Shown piece after piece: positions 9,547 to 18,200 of a stretch of DNA of 64,000 nt; within the stretch, counting starts at the first letter, position 1, and every line of letters begins with the position of its first letter. This stretch comes from Candidatus Aminicenantota bacterium (lineage in GTDB: Bacteria > Acidobacteriota > Aminicenantia > Aminicenantales > Aminicenantaceae). The DNA lies in the NCBI GenBank assembly GCA_016927475.1, contig JAFGMO010000086.1:1-64000 (forward strand). The letters are read 5' to 3'. The notes under the pieces are model-generated. The model did not search any database, was not told the DNA's origin, and saw only the letters and a list, made by a program, of their open reading frames with translations. The position numbers and the translations under genes were made by a program.

Positions 9547-10254
9547 TCATTCTCCGTTTTTTAAAATAGACAGGCTTTTCGGTCCGCAGTTAAACAGAAG
9601 ATCCACTGCCGATATATAGGGAACAAATTCGCCATACAACTGGGGGTATTCGGGGTGATGATAGTCCTGATAAATGACCTCTATCCCTTCCTTATGAAAA
9701 AGAGTCTCGTCCATGTATCGGGCTCCGTTTCTTCCGGAAAGATAGATCTTTGCTTTTAGGTCTCTGCAAATGTCGAGAAGTCTTTTTGTGCTGTCTTCTC
9801 TTGTTTTTATTTCAGAAGACATGAGGAATTGAGTGGAGCTGATACCCAATGCCCGGACCATAAATTTGATGATATGGATGTTGATATCCACCATATAATT
9901 CCAATCCCGGGAATAGGTCTTTTCGAAAAATGGAAAATATTCTTTAAAAAATGGTGATTTGGAATAGTGGGTGACCATTGAATTCAGATGTTTTTTTCCC
10001 CAGGCGGCCGTATTGTTGATTTTAACTTCATTGATTTTCTGGGGAAATTTGTGGAGGACCGGTACCGTAAGCCACTGCCATCCCTGCACTGTTTTTATCC
10101 TGTTGCGGTTCTGCCATTCGTTTTTTTTAAATTGGACATTGTCCAGAAAAACAAAGATATCGCTCTTCTCAATTTTGTCGAAATATCCCAGCCATGGGAG
10201 GTATTGGGGTTGATGAACAGAGACAATCAAATCGTGTTCAAAACTCATTCTCAT
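9547..10254 (-). CDS. WbqC family protein
   Basis: A protein of about 235 aa that matches the WbqC-like family (PF08889) from its first strand: VSVHQPQYLPWLGYFDKI, then DNVQFKKNEWQNRNRI and the C-terminal YISAVDLLFNCGP. WbqC proteins occur in O-antigen and other glycan loci; the biochemical role is not established, though acyl- or amidotransferase roles have been proposed. The start is uncertain (TTG 10269, ATG 10254 or ATG 10248). All overlap the end of the HD-GYP gene. Confidence 0.88.
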   Translation of the reverse strand: MRMSFEHDLIVSVHQPQYLPWLGYFDKIEKSDIFVFLDNVQFKKNEWQNRNRIKTVQGWQWLTVPVLHKFPQKINEVKINNTAAWGKKHLNSMVTHYSKSPFFKEYFPFFEKTYSRDWNYMVDINIHIIKFMVRALGISSTQFLMSSEIKTREDSTKRLLDICRDLKAKIYLSGRNGARYMDETLFHKEGIEVIYQDYHHPEYPQLYGEFVPYISAVDLLFNCGPKSLSILKNGE

Positions 10255-11242
10255 CCAGTGCTTTTTCAATGTAAAGGACCGGAGATTTCTCTAAATCAAT
10301 ATGAATGGGAATTTCTGAGAAGCGGCCTTCTGGATTCCGGATGATTTCAATCACCGGGCGGAGCGGAGCATCCGGATTAACAGAGACCACTTTTCCGATC
10401 TCACCGGAGTTGAGCCTGACGTAACTACCCATAGGATAAAAGGTGATGTAATTTAAAAAGACTTTGAGCAGTTCCGGGGAAAATGAGTCTTTTTCTTCTT
10501 TAACGATATTTTTTACTGCTTCGAAGGGGATGAAACTTTTAATTCTGTAGGGACGGTGATGGGTCATGGCTTCATAGATTTCGGCTATTCCCACAATTTG
10601 GGCACTTTTTGAGATTTCGTTCATACTTTTTCCATCGGGATATCCCCTCCCGTTGATTTTTTCATGATGCTGGTAGATAACTTCAGAAACGGTCTTAGGA
10701 AGTGAGTTGATGTTTTCCAGAAGTTTTAATCCATCAGCGGGATGCTCCCGGATTCGTTCAAATTCCTCCCTGGTCAATTTTCCTGGTTTGGCGATGATTT
10801 CCTGGGGGACGTTGAGCATTCCGATATCATGTACCAGCGCTGAGATGCATAGATCAACAAGCTCTTCTTTTTTGTAGTCCATGGATATCCCCAAGTTAAC
10901 AGCCAGTACAGCCACATTGATGGAATGGGAGAAGAGGTAATCATTTCCATCGCTGTATTGAGTGAAGTTATGGATCAGTGATAGAAATGTCTGGTGTCTG
11001 ATTTGGAGGTTTTCGACGATATTATCTGCGAGGCTTACGATTTCTTTCCCATCTACCGTTTTCCCTCTTTTGATTTCCATCATTATGTGTTTGATACGAA
11101 AAACAGCAAGTTCATAGGCTTTCTGTATGCCCTGATAGCTTTCTGAATTTTCTTTCAATTGGTTCGCTTTGGTCAATATTTTTTCCTTTTCCTGAAGCCG
11201 GCCTTCTTTGGATTTTTTGATCAGTTCCGACAGTCTCACCAT
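10238..11242 (-). CDS. HD-GYP domain protein (c-di-GMP phosphodiesterase type)
   Basis: A 334-aa protein with a helical N-terminus of about 90 residues, then an HD-GYP domain: the HD metal pair HDIGMLNVP, EHPADG, and the signature HHEKINGRGYP near residue 200. The family hydrolyses cyclic di-GMP. A C-terminal 70-residue beta-rich segment (YPMGSYVRLNSGEIGKVV) is typical of this subgroup. No receiver domain is present. It sits between the ATPase and WbqC genes in one operon, which suggests direct second-messenger control of glycan assembly. Confidence 0.9.
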   Translation of the reverse strand: MVRLSELIKKSKEGRLQEKEKILTKANQLKENSESYQGIQKAYELAVFRIKHIMMEIKRGKTVDGKEIVSLADNIVENLQIRHQTFLSLIHNFTQYSDGNDYLFSHSINVAVLAVNLGISMDYKKEELVDLCISALVHDIGMLNVPQEIIAKPGKLTREEFERIREHPADGLKLLENINSLPKTVSEVIYQHHEKINGRGYPDGKSMNEISKSAQIVGIAEIYEAMTHHRPYRIKSFIPFEAVKNIVKEEKDSFSPELLKVFLNYITFYPMGSYVRLNSGEIGKVVSVNPDAPLRPVIEIIRNPEGRFSEIPIHIDLEKSPVLYIEKALDENEF

Positions 11243-11248
11243 TATGAA

Positions 11249-12052
11249 TCAATACTCCAAGTCTAGAATGGCCTTCTTTACGATTTCTCTGTCGACAGTT
11301 TCGGCATTTTTTGCAAATCCAATAAGCAAACAGGTATCACAAACCGTATTAATCCCACGAGGGATTCCCTCTGTGCTTTCCCATATGGAATGAACAGCAT
11401 CTGTGGAAAAGATTTTTCTAGTAGATCCTGCAACATTCAGCCTGTGGGATATATACTGTTCTGTTTCATCCCTGTTCAGTGGGACCAGATGATATCTTGT
11501 TGCCAGCCTCTGCCTTAAAGCTTTGAGCCCATCGATTTTTTCGTTTAATTCGGTCTGTCCTAAAAGAATGAGGGTCATGAGAAACCTGTCATTGAGCTGG
11601 AAATTAAGCAGGAGTCTTAGTTCCTCAAAAGTTGAGATGTTTTTTATGGTGTGGGCTTCATCTATCATGATGACAGTATTCTTATTATTGTTAAGGTTGG
11701 AATAGAGATAGCTGTTGAGGGACTGGAGAAGATGGGATTTGGACCTCCCGTTGTTGCAGGGAAGGTCCAGTTGATGGCAAATTTCCCGCAGGAGTTCTAA
11801 AGGGGGAAGCAGTGGATTGGTCACTACTCCGATTTCATATTTTTCTTGAGGGAGCATTTCGAAGATGAGCCGGCTGATGATGGTCTTGCCGCATCCGTAT
11901 ATACCGGTCAATAGAGCGGCTCCCTTATTTTCTTCGATGGAATAGAGCAGCCGTCTGGTGGCTTCCATATGCTCATTTGAAAGAAAAATAAACCGTGGAT
12001 CCGGAGTGTTTTCAAAAGGTTTCTCTTTTAAGTTCCAATATTGTTTATACAT
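11249..12052 (-). CDS. ExeA/GspA-like AAA ATPase
   Basis: A 267-aa P-loop ATPase. It begins with the ExeA-type block YWNLKEKPFENTPDPRF, followed by Walker A GIYGCGKT (near 47), Walker B VIMIDEAH (near 127) and a sensor region in LLGQTEL. The family includes GspA/ExeA of type II secretion and the ATPase of exosortase-linked polysaccharide loci. There is no C-terminal peptidoglycan-binding domain, which fits the polysaccharide-locus form. First gene of a six-gene minus-strand operon running to 6791. Confidence 0.9.
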   Translation of the reverse strand: MYKQYWNLKEKPFENTPDPRFIFLSNEHMEATRRLLYSIEENKGAALLTGIYGCGKTIISRLIFEMLPQEKYEIGVVTNPLLPPLELLREICHQLDLPCNNGRSKSHLLQSLNSYLYSNLNNNKNTVIMIDEAHTIKNISTFEELRLLLNFQLNDRFLMTLILLGQTELNEKIDGLKALRQRLATRYHLVPLNRDETEQYISHRLNVAGSTRKIFSTDAVHSIWESTEGIPRGINTVCDTCLLIGFAKNAETVDREIVKKAILDLEY

Positions 12053-12270
12053 CTGATCTCGTCGTTAGATATGTATGTTTATTATAAAATGCCATACACA
12101 ACGGTTCAAGGACCTTCTATACTATTCCGCTTTTTAACTTTTTAAATAATGAGCAATATTCATGCCAGATTTACAGTTTATGTTAATGTATTGATTTCAG
12201 GGAAATTAAGAAGATCTATGGGAGGGATAGGTTTAAATATAAAGGATAAGTCGGGAAATTTTCCCTTAAG

Positions 12271-12299
12271 TTGAACACTTGTGTACACTATTTTATACA
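12271..12299 (+). promoter_or_regulatory. Sigma70-like promoter with internal GTGTACAC palindrome
   Basis: TTGAAC (12271-12276), a 17-base spacer, then TATACA (12294-12299): four of six consensus bases in each hexamer with ideal spacing. The palindrome GTGTACAC (12281-12288) fills the spacer and could be an operator. Transcription would start near 12306, which rules out an upstream in-frame ATG at 12281 and supports the downstream start of the PHP-like gene. Confidence 0.5.
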
Positions 12300-12352
12300 C
12301 TTTTCCTGCAGATGAAATCTATTCCTGTTTGAGATTTTACCGGGGAATGATT

Positions 12353-13828
12353 ATGATAATAATCAATATGGGATTCAGGAAAGAAACCAAAAACGTTATT
12401 CTTATACTTATAATAGCGATTGGATTTTATGGAGGTTGCTGTAAGGCGGAGGAATTTGTTCAAGTCCCGGGACTCATTGACATCCGGACCGACTTCAGTG
12501 ACGGTGCCCACACCTTGGATTTTATCATTAGCCTGGCCAGGAAAAGGGGATTTCATGTCCTTTTTATCAATGACCATGACAGGTATGCGTTGGAATACGG
12601 AGTCTGGCCCCTTAGGAATCTCCTGAAAAAAAGAGTGGAAAGGTCTTCCATTAATAAAAAAGGGGCGGAAAGATATCTGGCGATGATTCATCAGGTAGAG
12701 ACTGAGAATCCGGATATGATTCTCATACCGGGATCGGAATCCAGCCCGTTTTATTTCTGGAAAGGAAGCCTTATACGGAGAAATCTGACCGTCTGTAACT
12801 GGGAGAGGCACCTTTTGGTTGTAGGATTGGAGAGGCCCTCGGATTATAAAAATTTGCCTGCTGTTCATAATGACCTTGAAAGCGGAAGAAAACCAGGAGC
12901 TTTGGCTTGGCGTTGGGTTATCATTATAGGAGTGATTCTTGCCTCCGGATATTTTGTGGTGAAGAAAAGGGGTTTTTTACGTTATTTAGGAGTGTTGACG
13001 GCCTTGATAGGCTCCCTTATATTAGTTAATCATTGTATATTGAGGACTCCCCGCTTTAATATTTACCGGGGAGATCCGGGGATCAAACCCTACCAGTCAT
13101 TTATAGACTATGTCATCTCTTATGGAGGAATGGTCTTCTGGAACCACCCGGAGACGCGGTCGGGCCGGGCCAGGTTGGGTCCTGTTTACCGGGATACTCC
13201 TCCTTATCCGGAAGTGCTGCTCGAATCTCATCATTATACCGGATTTTCTGCTCTGTACGGAGATACCACTACCCTCACTGATCCCGGTGGTATATGGGAT
13301 AAAGTTTTATTGGAATACTGTGAAGGACGGAGAAAACGGCCCGTCTGGGGAATATCTTCCGCAGATTTTCATGAGGAGGGAAGCGCAGGTGAAAAACTGG
13401 GGAATTTCCCTACCATATTTCTGGTTCGCGAAATAAGTAAAGCGGAAATCCTTGAGGCCATGAAGCTGGGACGTATGTATGCCTATCGGGGGGATGTAGA
13501 CCTGCCGCCCCTTATTCTGGAGGAGTTTGTGGTTTCGGGAGAAAATTTTTCCCGGAAAGGAATCATGGGAGCTGTGGTGGTGTGTAAAACTTTTCCCAGA
13601 ATCGGGATTAAAGTGACCGAGGATTCCCCGAAGAAGGGAGGTACCGTACACTTGAACATTATCCGTTCAGGAAGAATTTTAAAGACGGCTTCCGGTGACA
13701 CACCCTTAGAAATTGATTTCCAGGATGATATCCTGCGGCCTGGAGAATTAATATATTACCGCCTCGATATACAGGACGGGAGAAAAAGAAGAATTATCTC
13801 AAATCCCGTTTTTGTTGAATTCAAGTAG
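12353..13828 (+). CDS. Membrane PHP-domain-like protein with degenerate metal site
   Basis: About 491 aa. ATG at 12353 has GGGGA seven bases upstream; ATG 12347 is an alternative. A signal or anchor helix precedes residue 30 (IGFYGGCC, a possible lipobox-like Cys). A PHP-like fold follows: LIDIRTDFSDGAHTLDF matches the family opening (DLHVHTxFSDG) but both metal His are replaced (Asp and Arg); FINDHDRYA corresponds to the next block, and WNHPETR and SSADFHEEG to later ones. Two helices (around residues 180-235) interrupt the domain. The C-terminus is a beta domain. PHP proteins are usually phosphoesterases; this one may be inactive or use another ligand set. Confidence 0.7.
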   Translation: MIIINMGFRKETKNVILILIIAIGFYGGCCKAEEFVQVPGLIDIRTDFSDGAHTLDFIISLARKRGFHVLFINDHDRYALEYGVWPLRNLLKKRVERSSINKKGAERYLAMIHQVETENPDMILIPGSESSPFYFWKGSLIRRNLTVCNWERHLLVVGLERPSDYKNLPAVHNDLESGRKPGALAWRWVIIIGVILASGYFVVKKRGFLRYLGVLTALIGSLILVNHCILRTPRFNIYRGDPGIKPYQSFIDYVISYGGMVFWNHPETRSGRARLGPVYRDTPPYPEVLLESHHYTGFSALYGDTTTLTDPGGIWDKVLLEYCEGRRKRPVWGISSADFHEEGSAGEKLGNFPTIFLVREISKAEILEAMKLGRMYAYRGDVDLPPLILEEFVVSGENFSRKGIMGAVVVCKTFPRIGIKVTEDSPKKGGTVHLNIIRSGRILKTASGDTPLEIDFQDDILRPGELIYYRLDIQDGRKRRIISNPVFVEFK

Positions 13829-13860
13829 AGGCCGAAGGAAAAAAGGTAATCCAACAGAGT

Positions 13861-14055
13861 TTATTTTTCTTTTTTCTGGATGATTTCCCTCACTCCCATG
13901 GAAAGGGCAAATAAAAGGATAACTTGAGTGAATTGGACATAAGCCTGGGCTGTAATTCCCAGAATGATCGGCCTCATCAGAATCCGGGTGATGACACCCA
14001 GGATGATACATACGACCGCCGCGATAAGAAAAAGGTCAAGAAGTTTTTTGAACAT
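13861..14055 (-). CDS. Small two-helix membrane protein (64 aa)
   Basis: A short protein with two hydrophobic helices (residues 6-26 and about 36-54) and a basic tail REIIQKKEK. It has a good ribosome site (GGAGG five bases before ATG). It lies downstream of the radical SAM operon, but a probable terminator at 14075-14100 separates them, so it may have its own promoter or be reached by read-through. I do not recognise a family. Nothing about it resembles a RiPP precursor with a cleavable leader. Confidence 0.6.
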   Translation of the reverse strand: MFKKLLDLFLIAAVVCIILGVITRILMRPIILGITAQAYVQFTQVILLFALSMGVREIIQKKEK

Positions 14056-14074
14056 TTTTCCTCCTTATTTCACC

Positions 14075-14100
14075 AAAAAAAGGGGATGCTAAATTTCCCC
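14075..14100 (-). terminator. Rho-independent terminator
   Basis: Read on the minus strand, GGGGA, a 9-base loop, TCCCC, then a run of seven T. The stem is short but the T-tract directly follows, so this is a reasonable intrinsic terminator for the operon ending at 14137. Confidence 0.55.
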
Positions 14101-14136
14101 TGAATGATAAAAACCCTTATCAAGAGAGGTTCCGTG

Positions 14137-15555
14137 TTATCCATTTTGAGTGGATTCATTCATAAAAGAGGAGGGAATTGCATCGTGGGCGGCAAGAAAT
14201 TTTTCTGTGGCCCCCCAAAAATGGGCAATCCTTCGGGCTTCCCTAAAATATTCCCTCATCCGACTCTGAGGGAAATGATTCAGACTAATAACAGGTTCAT
14301 CGAGACGGCTGAATTTTTCCCAGTCCCTGGTCATAATTTTTATGCCGTACTTTTGAGGATCATTATATATGGCTGTCCCGGGATAGGGATTGAATATGGA
14401 TACTTCCTGGGTCATGTTGAGTTCATTTTCCCAGAGATAAACCATGGCTTTTAAACTGGTTTCAGCTGTCTCCGGAGTTTCTCCCGGATGGCCGAACATC
14501 CACAGTGTTCCCGCCTCCAGTCCATGTTTTCTGATTAAGCGGCATTTTTCTATAACCTGTTGAAATGAGATATTTTTATTCATAACCCGAAGAACTTTTT
14601 CCGAGGCGCTTTCTACGGCAATAAGGATTCGGGTGATTCCTGCTTCTTTCATGAGTTGGACATGGTTTTCGGGCAAATGATTGGCGCTGGCAAGAACGGC
14701 GACGGTGCGGCCGCCGAAATCAATTTTTTTCAATTCACCACAGATGGATTGAAAAAAATCTTTGGGAACGTTAAAAATGCTTGCGAGAAATCCGATAAAT
14801 ATGTTTTTGTCGGCATAAGTAGAGACGAGATATTTTATCTCCTTCATGATTTTATCCACAGAGCGAACGCGCATCTTATGGCCCCAGAACCGGCTTTCCA
14901 CACAGTATGAGCAATGGAAGGGACAGCCCCGGGTAAAAGTAAAAAAGAAATTGCTCCGACTCATATATTCAGGATTGACCTGGGAATAGTCCACGGCAGG
15001 GAGCTCTTCTAAATGGCCGGGAGGTCTGTCTTCAGTTCTCACCACAGAGTCTCCTTTTCTGAAAGTCAGTCCTTGGATGTTATCCAGAGATTTTCCTTCC
15101 AAAACATTCCGGGTCACTTCCAGCATGGTCCATTCGCCTTCACCCCTTACAACAACATCCACAGCTTGGCTGTCAGTCAAACATTCCCGGTCCAGGAAAG
15201 TGATGTGGGGTCCCCCGACGACTGTAGTGATACCGGGTTTTGCTTTTTTGCATGTTTCCAGAATTTTCAATGACAGAGGATACTGGCAGGTGTGGGAGCC
15301 GATTCCCACTATTTCCGGATCGGTGTTCCGGATGAGTTGACTGATTCGATGAAAGGGAAAAGGATCTTTTCCCCTGTCAGGAATCCCGTTAAGGAATAAT
15401 TCATCTGAAAAGAATACCTTGACTGAATACCCCTTGGATTGAAGAAATGTGGAGATGGAAAGGATTCCTTCCCCGGCGGTATGGCGGTCGCTGTGAGGAA
15501 GAATCCCCTGGCGCCAGAAAGGCGGTTGGATCAGGACACAATCTTTTTTGTTCAT
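14137..15555 (-). CDS. B12-binding domain radical SAM enzyme
   Basis: A 472-aa protein. Residues about 5-160 form a cobalamin-binding-like domain (VLIQPPFW, VGIGSHTCQYPLSLKI, VVGGPHITF). The radical SAM core carries the cluster motif CPFHCSYC near residue 206 in TRGCPFHCSYC, with later blocks ILIAVESASEKVL and LWMFGHPGE. I chose ATG 15555 because AGAGGA lies just before it and it overlaps the preceding stop by 4 bases (ATGA); a longer frame would run far into the upstream gene. B12-radical SAM enzymes often methylate unactivated carbons. In this operon it could modify a peptide, but the substrate is not visible. Confidence 0.88.
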   Translation of the reverse strand: MNKKDCVLIQPPFWRQGILPHSDRHTAGEGILSISTFLQSKGYSVKVFFSDELFLNGIPDRGKDPFPFHRISQLIRNTDPEIVGIGSHTCQYPLSLKILETCKKAKPGITTVVGGPHITFLDRECLTDSQAVDVVVRGEGEWTMLEVTRNVLEGKSLDNIQGLTFRKGDSVVRTEDRPPGHLEELPAVDYSQVNPEYMSRSNFFFTFTRGCPFHCSYCVESRFWGHKMRVRSVDKIMKEIKYLVSTYADKNIFIGFLASIFNVPKDFFQSICGELKKIDFGGRTVAVLASANHLPENHVQLMKEAGITRILIAVESASEKVLRVMNKNISFQQVIEKCRLIRKHGLEAGTLWMFGHPGETPETAETSLKAMVYLWENELNMTQEVSIFNPYPGTAIYNDPQKYGIKIMTRDWEKFSRLDEPVISLNHFPQSRMREYFREARRIAHFWGATEKFLAAHDAIPSSFMNESTQNG

Positions 15556-16562
15556 ATCCTCTTGTTTGGTGTTTCCTTCTCCACCTGCTTTCGCATGTGC
15601 GCCATCCGGCATGACTCCCGGTCTGGAACAAAAAGTTTCTTCTTTTCCAGCCAAGCCAAACCTTCACATCGGAAGCACCAGTATTTGTATGGGCATTTTA
15701 TGAATGATTGGCAGGGATTTTCGGCGTTTTTTCTGATTTGATGAAGTTCTTTGGAATCTTTCCAAATCGTCTTAAAGCTCTGTTTGAATATGCTTCCCAC
15801 CGGGTAAGGAACATTCAGGCAGGGATGGATATCCCCCTGCGAACTTACTGCGAGCATAACCTTTCCAAAGTCACAGCTGAAGGTTCCGGAAGGATTGATG
15901 CGGGCGGCTTTCTCGTGCTGCATGAAATATTCTCTCATTTGTTTATCAGTCAATCTGTGGTTTAAGGGATTTTTGTTCCCATCGTCCTTAGGAAATATGA
16001 CGGGTGAGAAAATATGCATAATTCCTAAATCTGCAGCGATGTTCTTGATCCGGTTCAATTCAGAGTAATTTTCCTTAAGAACCGGTGTCTTTATAGCAAT
16101 TCCCATTCCAGTGTTTTTTATCTCTCGAATGGCGTTCAAGGTCAGCTCGAATGACCCGGAACATCCTGTGAGTTTATCATGAGTGGATGGTGTGGCCCCC
16201 AACAGGGTTATATCCACCCAATATACTCCGGTCTCTTTGAGCATCCGGGCCTCATCGGCTCCAATCAAGGTCCCGTTGGTGTACAATAATGTGGCAAAGT
16301 TTAGTTTTACGGCATAATCGAGAACATCCCAGATATCCTTTCTCATCATCGGCTCGCCGCCTGTGATACTGAGAAAAAGGGCTCCCAGTTCAGAAGCTTC
16401 CTTCAGTACTTGTTTTATATGGCGAAGACTCAACCTATCCGGAATATTTTTAAGATTATAGCAATGCACGCAGTTCAGGTTGCACAATGTGGTGATTTCG
16501 ATGGAAAGGGAAAAAAGGATGTTTTGATCCACTATGTGTTTGTACAATCCCCCTAAATCCAT
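15552..16562 (-). CDS. Radical SAM/SPASM domain protein
   Basis: A 336-aa enzyme. The 4Fe-4S motif is CNLNCVHC near residue 27; ITGGEPMMR follows near 65 (SAM-binding GGE). The C-terminal SPASM region has at least eight Cys, including CDFG, HPCLN, PCQSFIKCPYKYWCFRC and SCRMA, enough for auxiliary clusters as in peptide maturases. It begins 2 bases after the HPr-kinase-like gene and overlaps the next radical SAM gene by 4. With an adjacent PqqD protein, peptide maturation is the most likely role. Confidence 0.9.
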   Translation of the reverse strand: MDLGGLYKHIVDQNILFSLSIEITTLCNLNCVHCYNLKNIPDRLSLRHIKQVLKEASELGALFLSITGGEPMMRKDIWDVLDYAVKLNFATLLYTNGTLIGADEARMLKETGVYWVDITLLGATPSTHDKLTGCSGSFELTLNAIREIKNTGMGIAIKTPVLKENYSELNRIKNIAADLGIMHIFSPVIFPKDDGNKNPLNHRLTDKQMREYFMQHEKAARINPSGTFSCDFGKVMLAVSSQGDIHPCLNVPYPVGSIFKQSFKTIWKDSKELHQIRKNAENPCQSFIKCPYKYWCFRCEGLAWLEKKKLFVPDRESCRMAHMRKQVEKETPNKRI

Positions 16563-16564
16563 GA

Positions 16565-17374
16565 TTATATGTTCCCCGTGATCTCGTCAAAGACATTATC
16601 TTTTTTTCTGAAATTTAGATTAAAGGCTGGAATTTCTCGGCAGATTTGTTCGACGGCAGTAAATAGATTTTCTATCGTTTCAGTATGTTGAGGATTGGTT
16701 AAGGGAAAAGACGTACAGATGCTGGAAAACAATTTTTTTACTGCGGCCAGTTGGCTGATCGGTGAAGAATTCAATTCTTGTGATTTGGAGATAAAATAGA
16801 TACCCTGAAGGGGAACGGTTCCCGCGTGAGATGAGCTGCCCCAGGGAGTGGAGCAGGCATGCCATGTACCGTTCCTCTTCACCAATCCCACACAATCATC
16901 AGATAAAACTTTTTTCCCCGAATTTTTTGCAAGGGTGCTTTTTCCTCCTTCATTGGGACCGATAAACACGTAGCCTTTCTGTTTGTCAGAAATCCCTGAG
17001 GCATGTACCAGGATTCCTCCGAAATGGGGAAGGATGTACTGAAGAGTGATCCGGAGGAAGTTGCTGAATATATATTGGGCCAGTTCTTTATTGATTAAGG
17101 ACACATCCGGGCCGAATGCATATTTCTTCTTCAGGTCAACTTGACCCATTCTGACAAACATATGCATCATTTTTTCCGGAGTGTCATTAGAGCCGTTTTC
17201 CAGGGAGAACGTGAAGAGATTTTTGTCTTCACAAAAACGAACCAGGAAGTCAGGTTTGGAATTTTTCCTGTAAAGACGAAGCCATTGGTCAAGCAGATGG
17301 TACCCTTTCTTTGTATCCGCCTCTAAGGCTATACTCAGCCCCGTGATCCGGATTAGCAGTTTATTCGTTGACAT
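16565..17374 (-). CDS. HPr-kinase-like P-loop protein
   Basis: A 269-aa protein with a P-loop GPNEGGKST near residue 137, preceded by LVHASGI and followed by LSDDCVGLV, the arrangement of HprK-related kinases found in RiPP clusters. The first 100 residues form a separate beta-rich domain. In the paeninodin lasso-peptide cluster an HprK-type enzyme phosphorylates the precursor, so a precursor-kinase role is plausible; that is inference. It overlaps the end of the PqqD gene by 14 bases. Confidence 0.82.
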   Translation of the reverse strand: MSTNKLLIRITGLSIALEADTKKGYHLLDQWLRLYRKNSKPDFLVRFCEDKNLFTFSLENGSNDTPEKMMHMFVRMGQVDLKKKYAFGPDVSLINKELAQYIFSNFLRITLQYILPHFGGILVHASGISDKQKGYVFIGPNEGGKSTLAKNSGKKVLSDDCVGLVKRNGTWHACSTPWGSSSHAGTVPLQGIYFISKSQELNSSPISQLAAVKKLFSSICTSFPLTNPQHTETIENLFTAVEQICREIPAFNLNFRKKDNVFDEITGNI

Positions 17375-17627
17375 TCAGTAACTCTCTTTGCTGCATTTTC
17401 TCAAGAAATTCCTCAACATCCCTTTTCACTGTACTCCTGTCCGCTTCGAACATGGACAGAACATGTTCTATTATCTGGTCCAATTTCCTTTCATTGTTTA
17501 GGAATTTCCAGATTTCGGTTCCCACTTCATTGAGCACGATAACCTCGTTATCCTTGATTGATACAATGACCGCTTTTTTTTCGATTTCTCTCCACGGGAT
17601 ATGGAATTGCCTCATAAAAGTCATCAT
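17361..17627 (-). CDS. PqqD-like peptide chaperone (RiPP recognition element)
   Basis: An 88-aa winged-helix-type protein. The pattern VIVLNEVGTEIWKFL followed by a helix with MFEADRSTVKRDVEEFLEKM is characteristic of PqqD/RRE proteins, which bind leader peptides and deliver them to maturases. I chose ATG 17627 because it overlaps the stop of the transglutaminase-like gene (ATGATGA); a TTG at 17645 is possible but less likely. The gene order B2-PqqD matches the B2-B1 arrangement of lasso-peptide loci. Confidence 0.88.
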   Translation of the reverse strand: MMTFMRQFHIPWREIEKKAVIVSIKDNEVIVLNEVGTEIWKFLNNERKLDQIIEHVLSMFEADRSTVKRDVEEFLEKMQQRELLNVNE

Positions 17628-18034
17628 AATCTTCTTTCGCGGCAAAAAGGATAGCTGAAAACGGGAAAAAACCTCTGTTTTCGGGGAAGTTTATCCAGCT
17701 GGACCCAGCAGTGTCCCTTCAATTGCTCCTCGATCCAGGCACAACCGAAAATGATTCGGGCATCAATCCCTCTCGAACGGAGTATCCTGCAAACAATAAC
17801 CGAGCGAGTAAGGCAGGACGGTCTAATGCCTATTCTATTCAGAAAAAAAAAACAGAAATTGATATATTTTTTGAGTTTCTTTGTATTACATGATGACCTG
17901 AAGGGAATGATGATGTTTGCCAGTGGGAGCCGTGATTTGTTTGGGGTAAACGAGACGGAAAGGATATCCAAGAAGATGGAAAACAAAAGTTTTATATCTT
18001 TGTAATACAGGCATTTTTTTAGAAAAGAATTCAT
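17624..18034 (-). CDS. Lasso-type B2 transglutaminase-like cysteine protease
   Basis: A 136-aa protein matching the microcin J25-processing (McjB C-terminal, Transglut_core3) family. The catalytic Cys lies in PSCLTRSVIVCRILRSRGI near residue 75 and the His-Asp pair in GHCWVQLD near residue 111. B2 proteins remove the leader peptide from lasso precursors. It is first in a five-gene coupled operon, and its ATG lies only about 6 bases past the predicted transcription start. No asparagine-synthetase-type lasso cyclase is found nearby, so the product may not be a lasso. Confidence 0.85.
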   Translation of the reverse strand: MNSFLKKCLYYKDIKLLFSIFLDILSVSFTPNKSRLPLANIIIPFRSSCNTKKLKKYINFCFFFLNRIGIRPSCLTRSVIVCRILRSRGIDARIIFGCAWIEEQLKGHCWVQLDKLPRKQRFFPVFSYPFCRERRL

Positions 18035-18046
18035 TGCTGTTTTTTA

Positions 18047-18075
18047 ATTCTATAAAACACTCATCTTGGTGTCAA
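18047..18075 (-). promoter_or_regulatory. Sigma70-like promoter of the RiPP-like operon
   Basis: On the minus strand: TTGACA (18075-18070, perfect), 17-base spacer, TAGAAT (18052-18047, five of six). The start codon at 18034 is 12 bases after the -10 box, so the 5' leader would be about 6 bases and has no room for a Shine-Dalgarno site. Confidence 0.65.
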
Positions 18076-18200
18076 TACATTCCGGTTTTCAACCCCTTAG
18101 TCATATTGTTCGAGAATTTGAGTACGGGGCATTCCCTGGACATTCAGGTATCATGAACAATGAATAATATGATAAAATTTTACAAAGATAGAATTTTCAT

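Noticed and set aside
12281-12352. Longer N-terminus for the PHP-like protein
   Set aside because: The added residues lie in the promoter itself and do not look like a signal peptide; the GGGGA-linked ATG at 12353 is better.
18101-18154. 17-codon frame upstream of the B2 gene as a possible precursor
   Set aside because: It has no ribosome site, lies upstream of the promoter at 18047-18075 and lacks any leader/core pattern.
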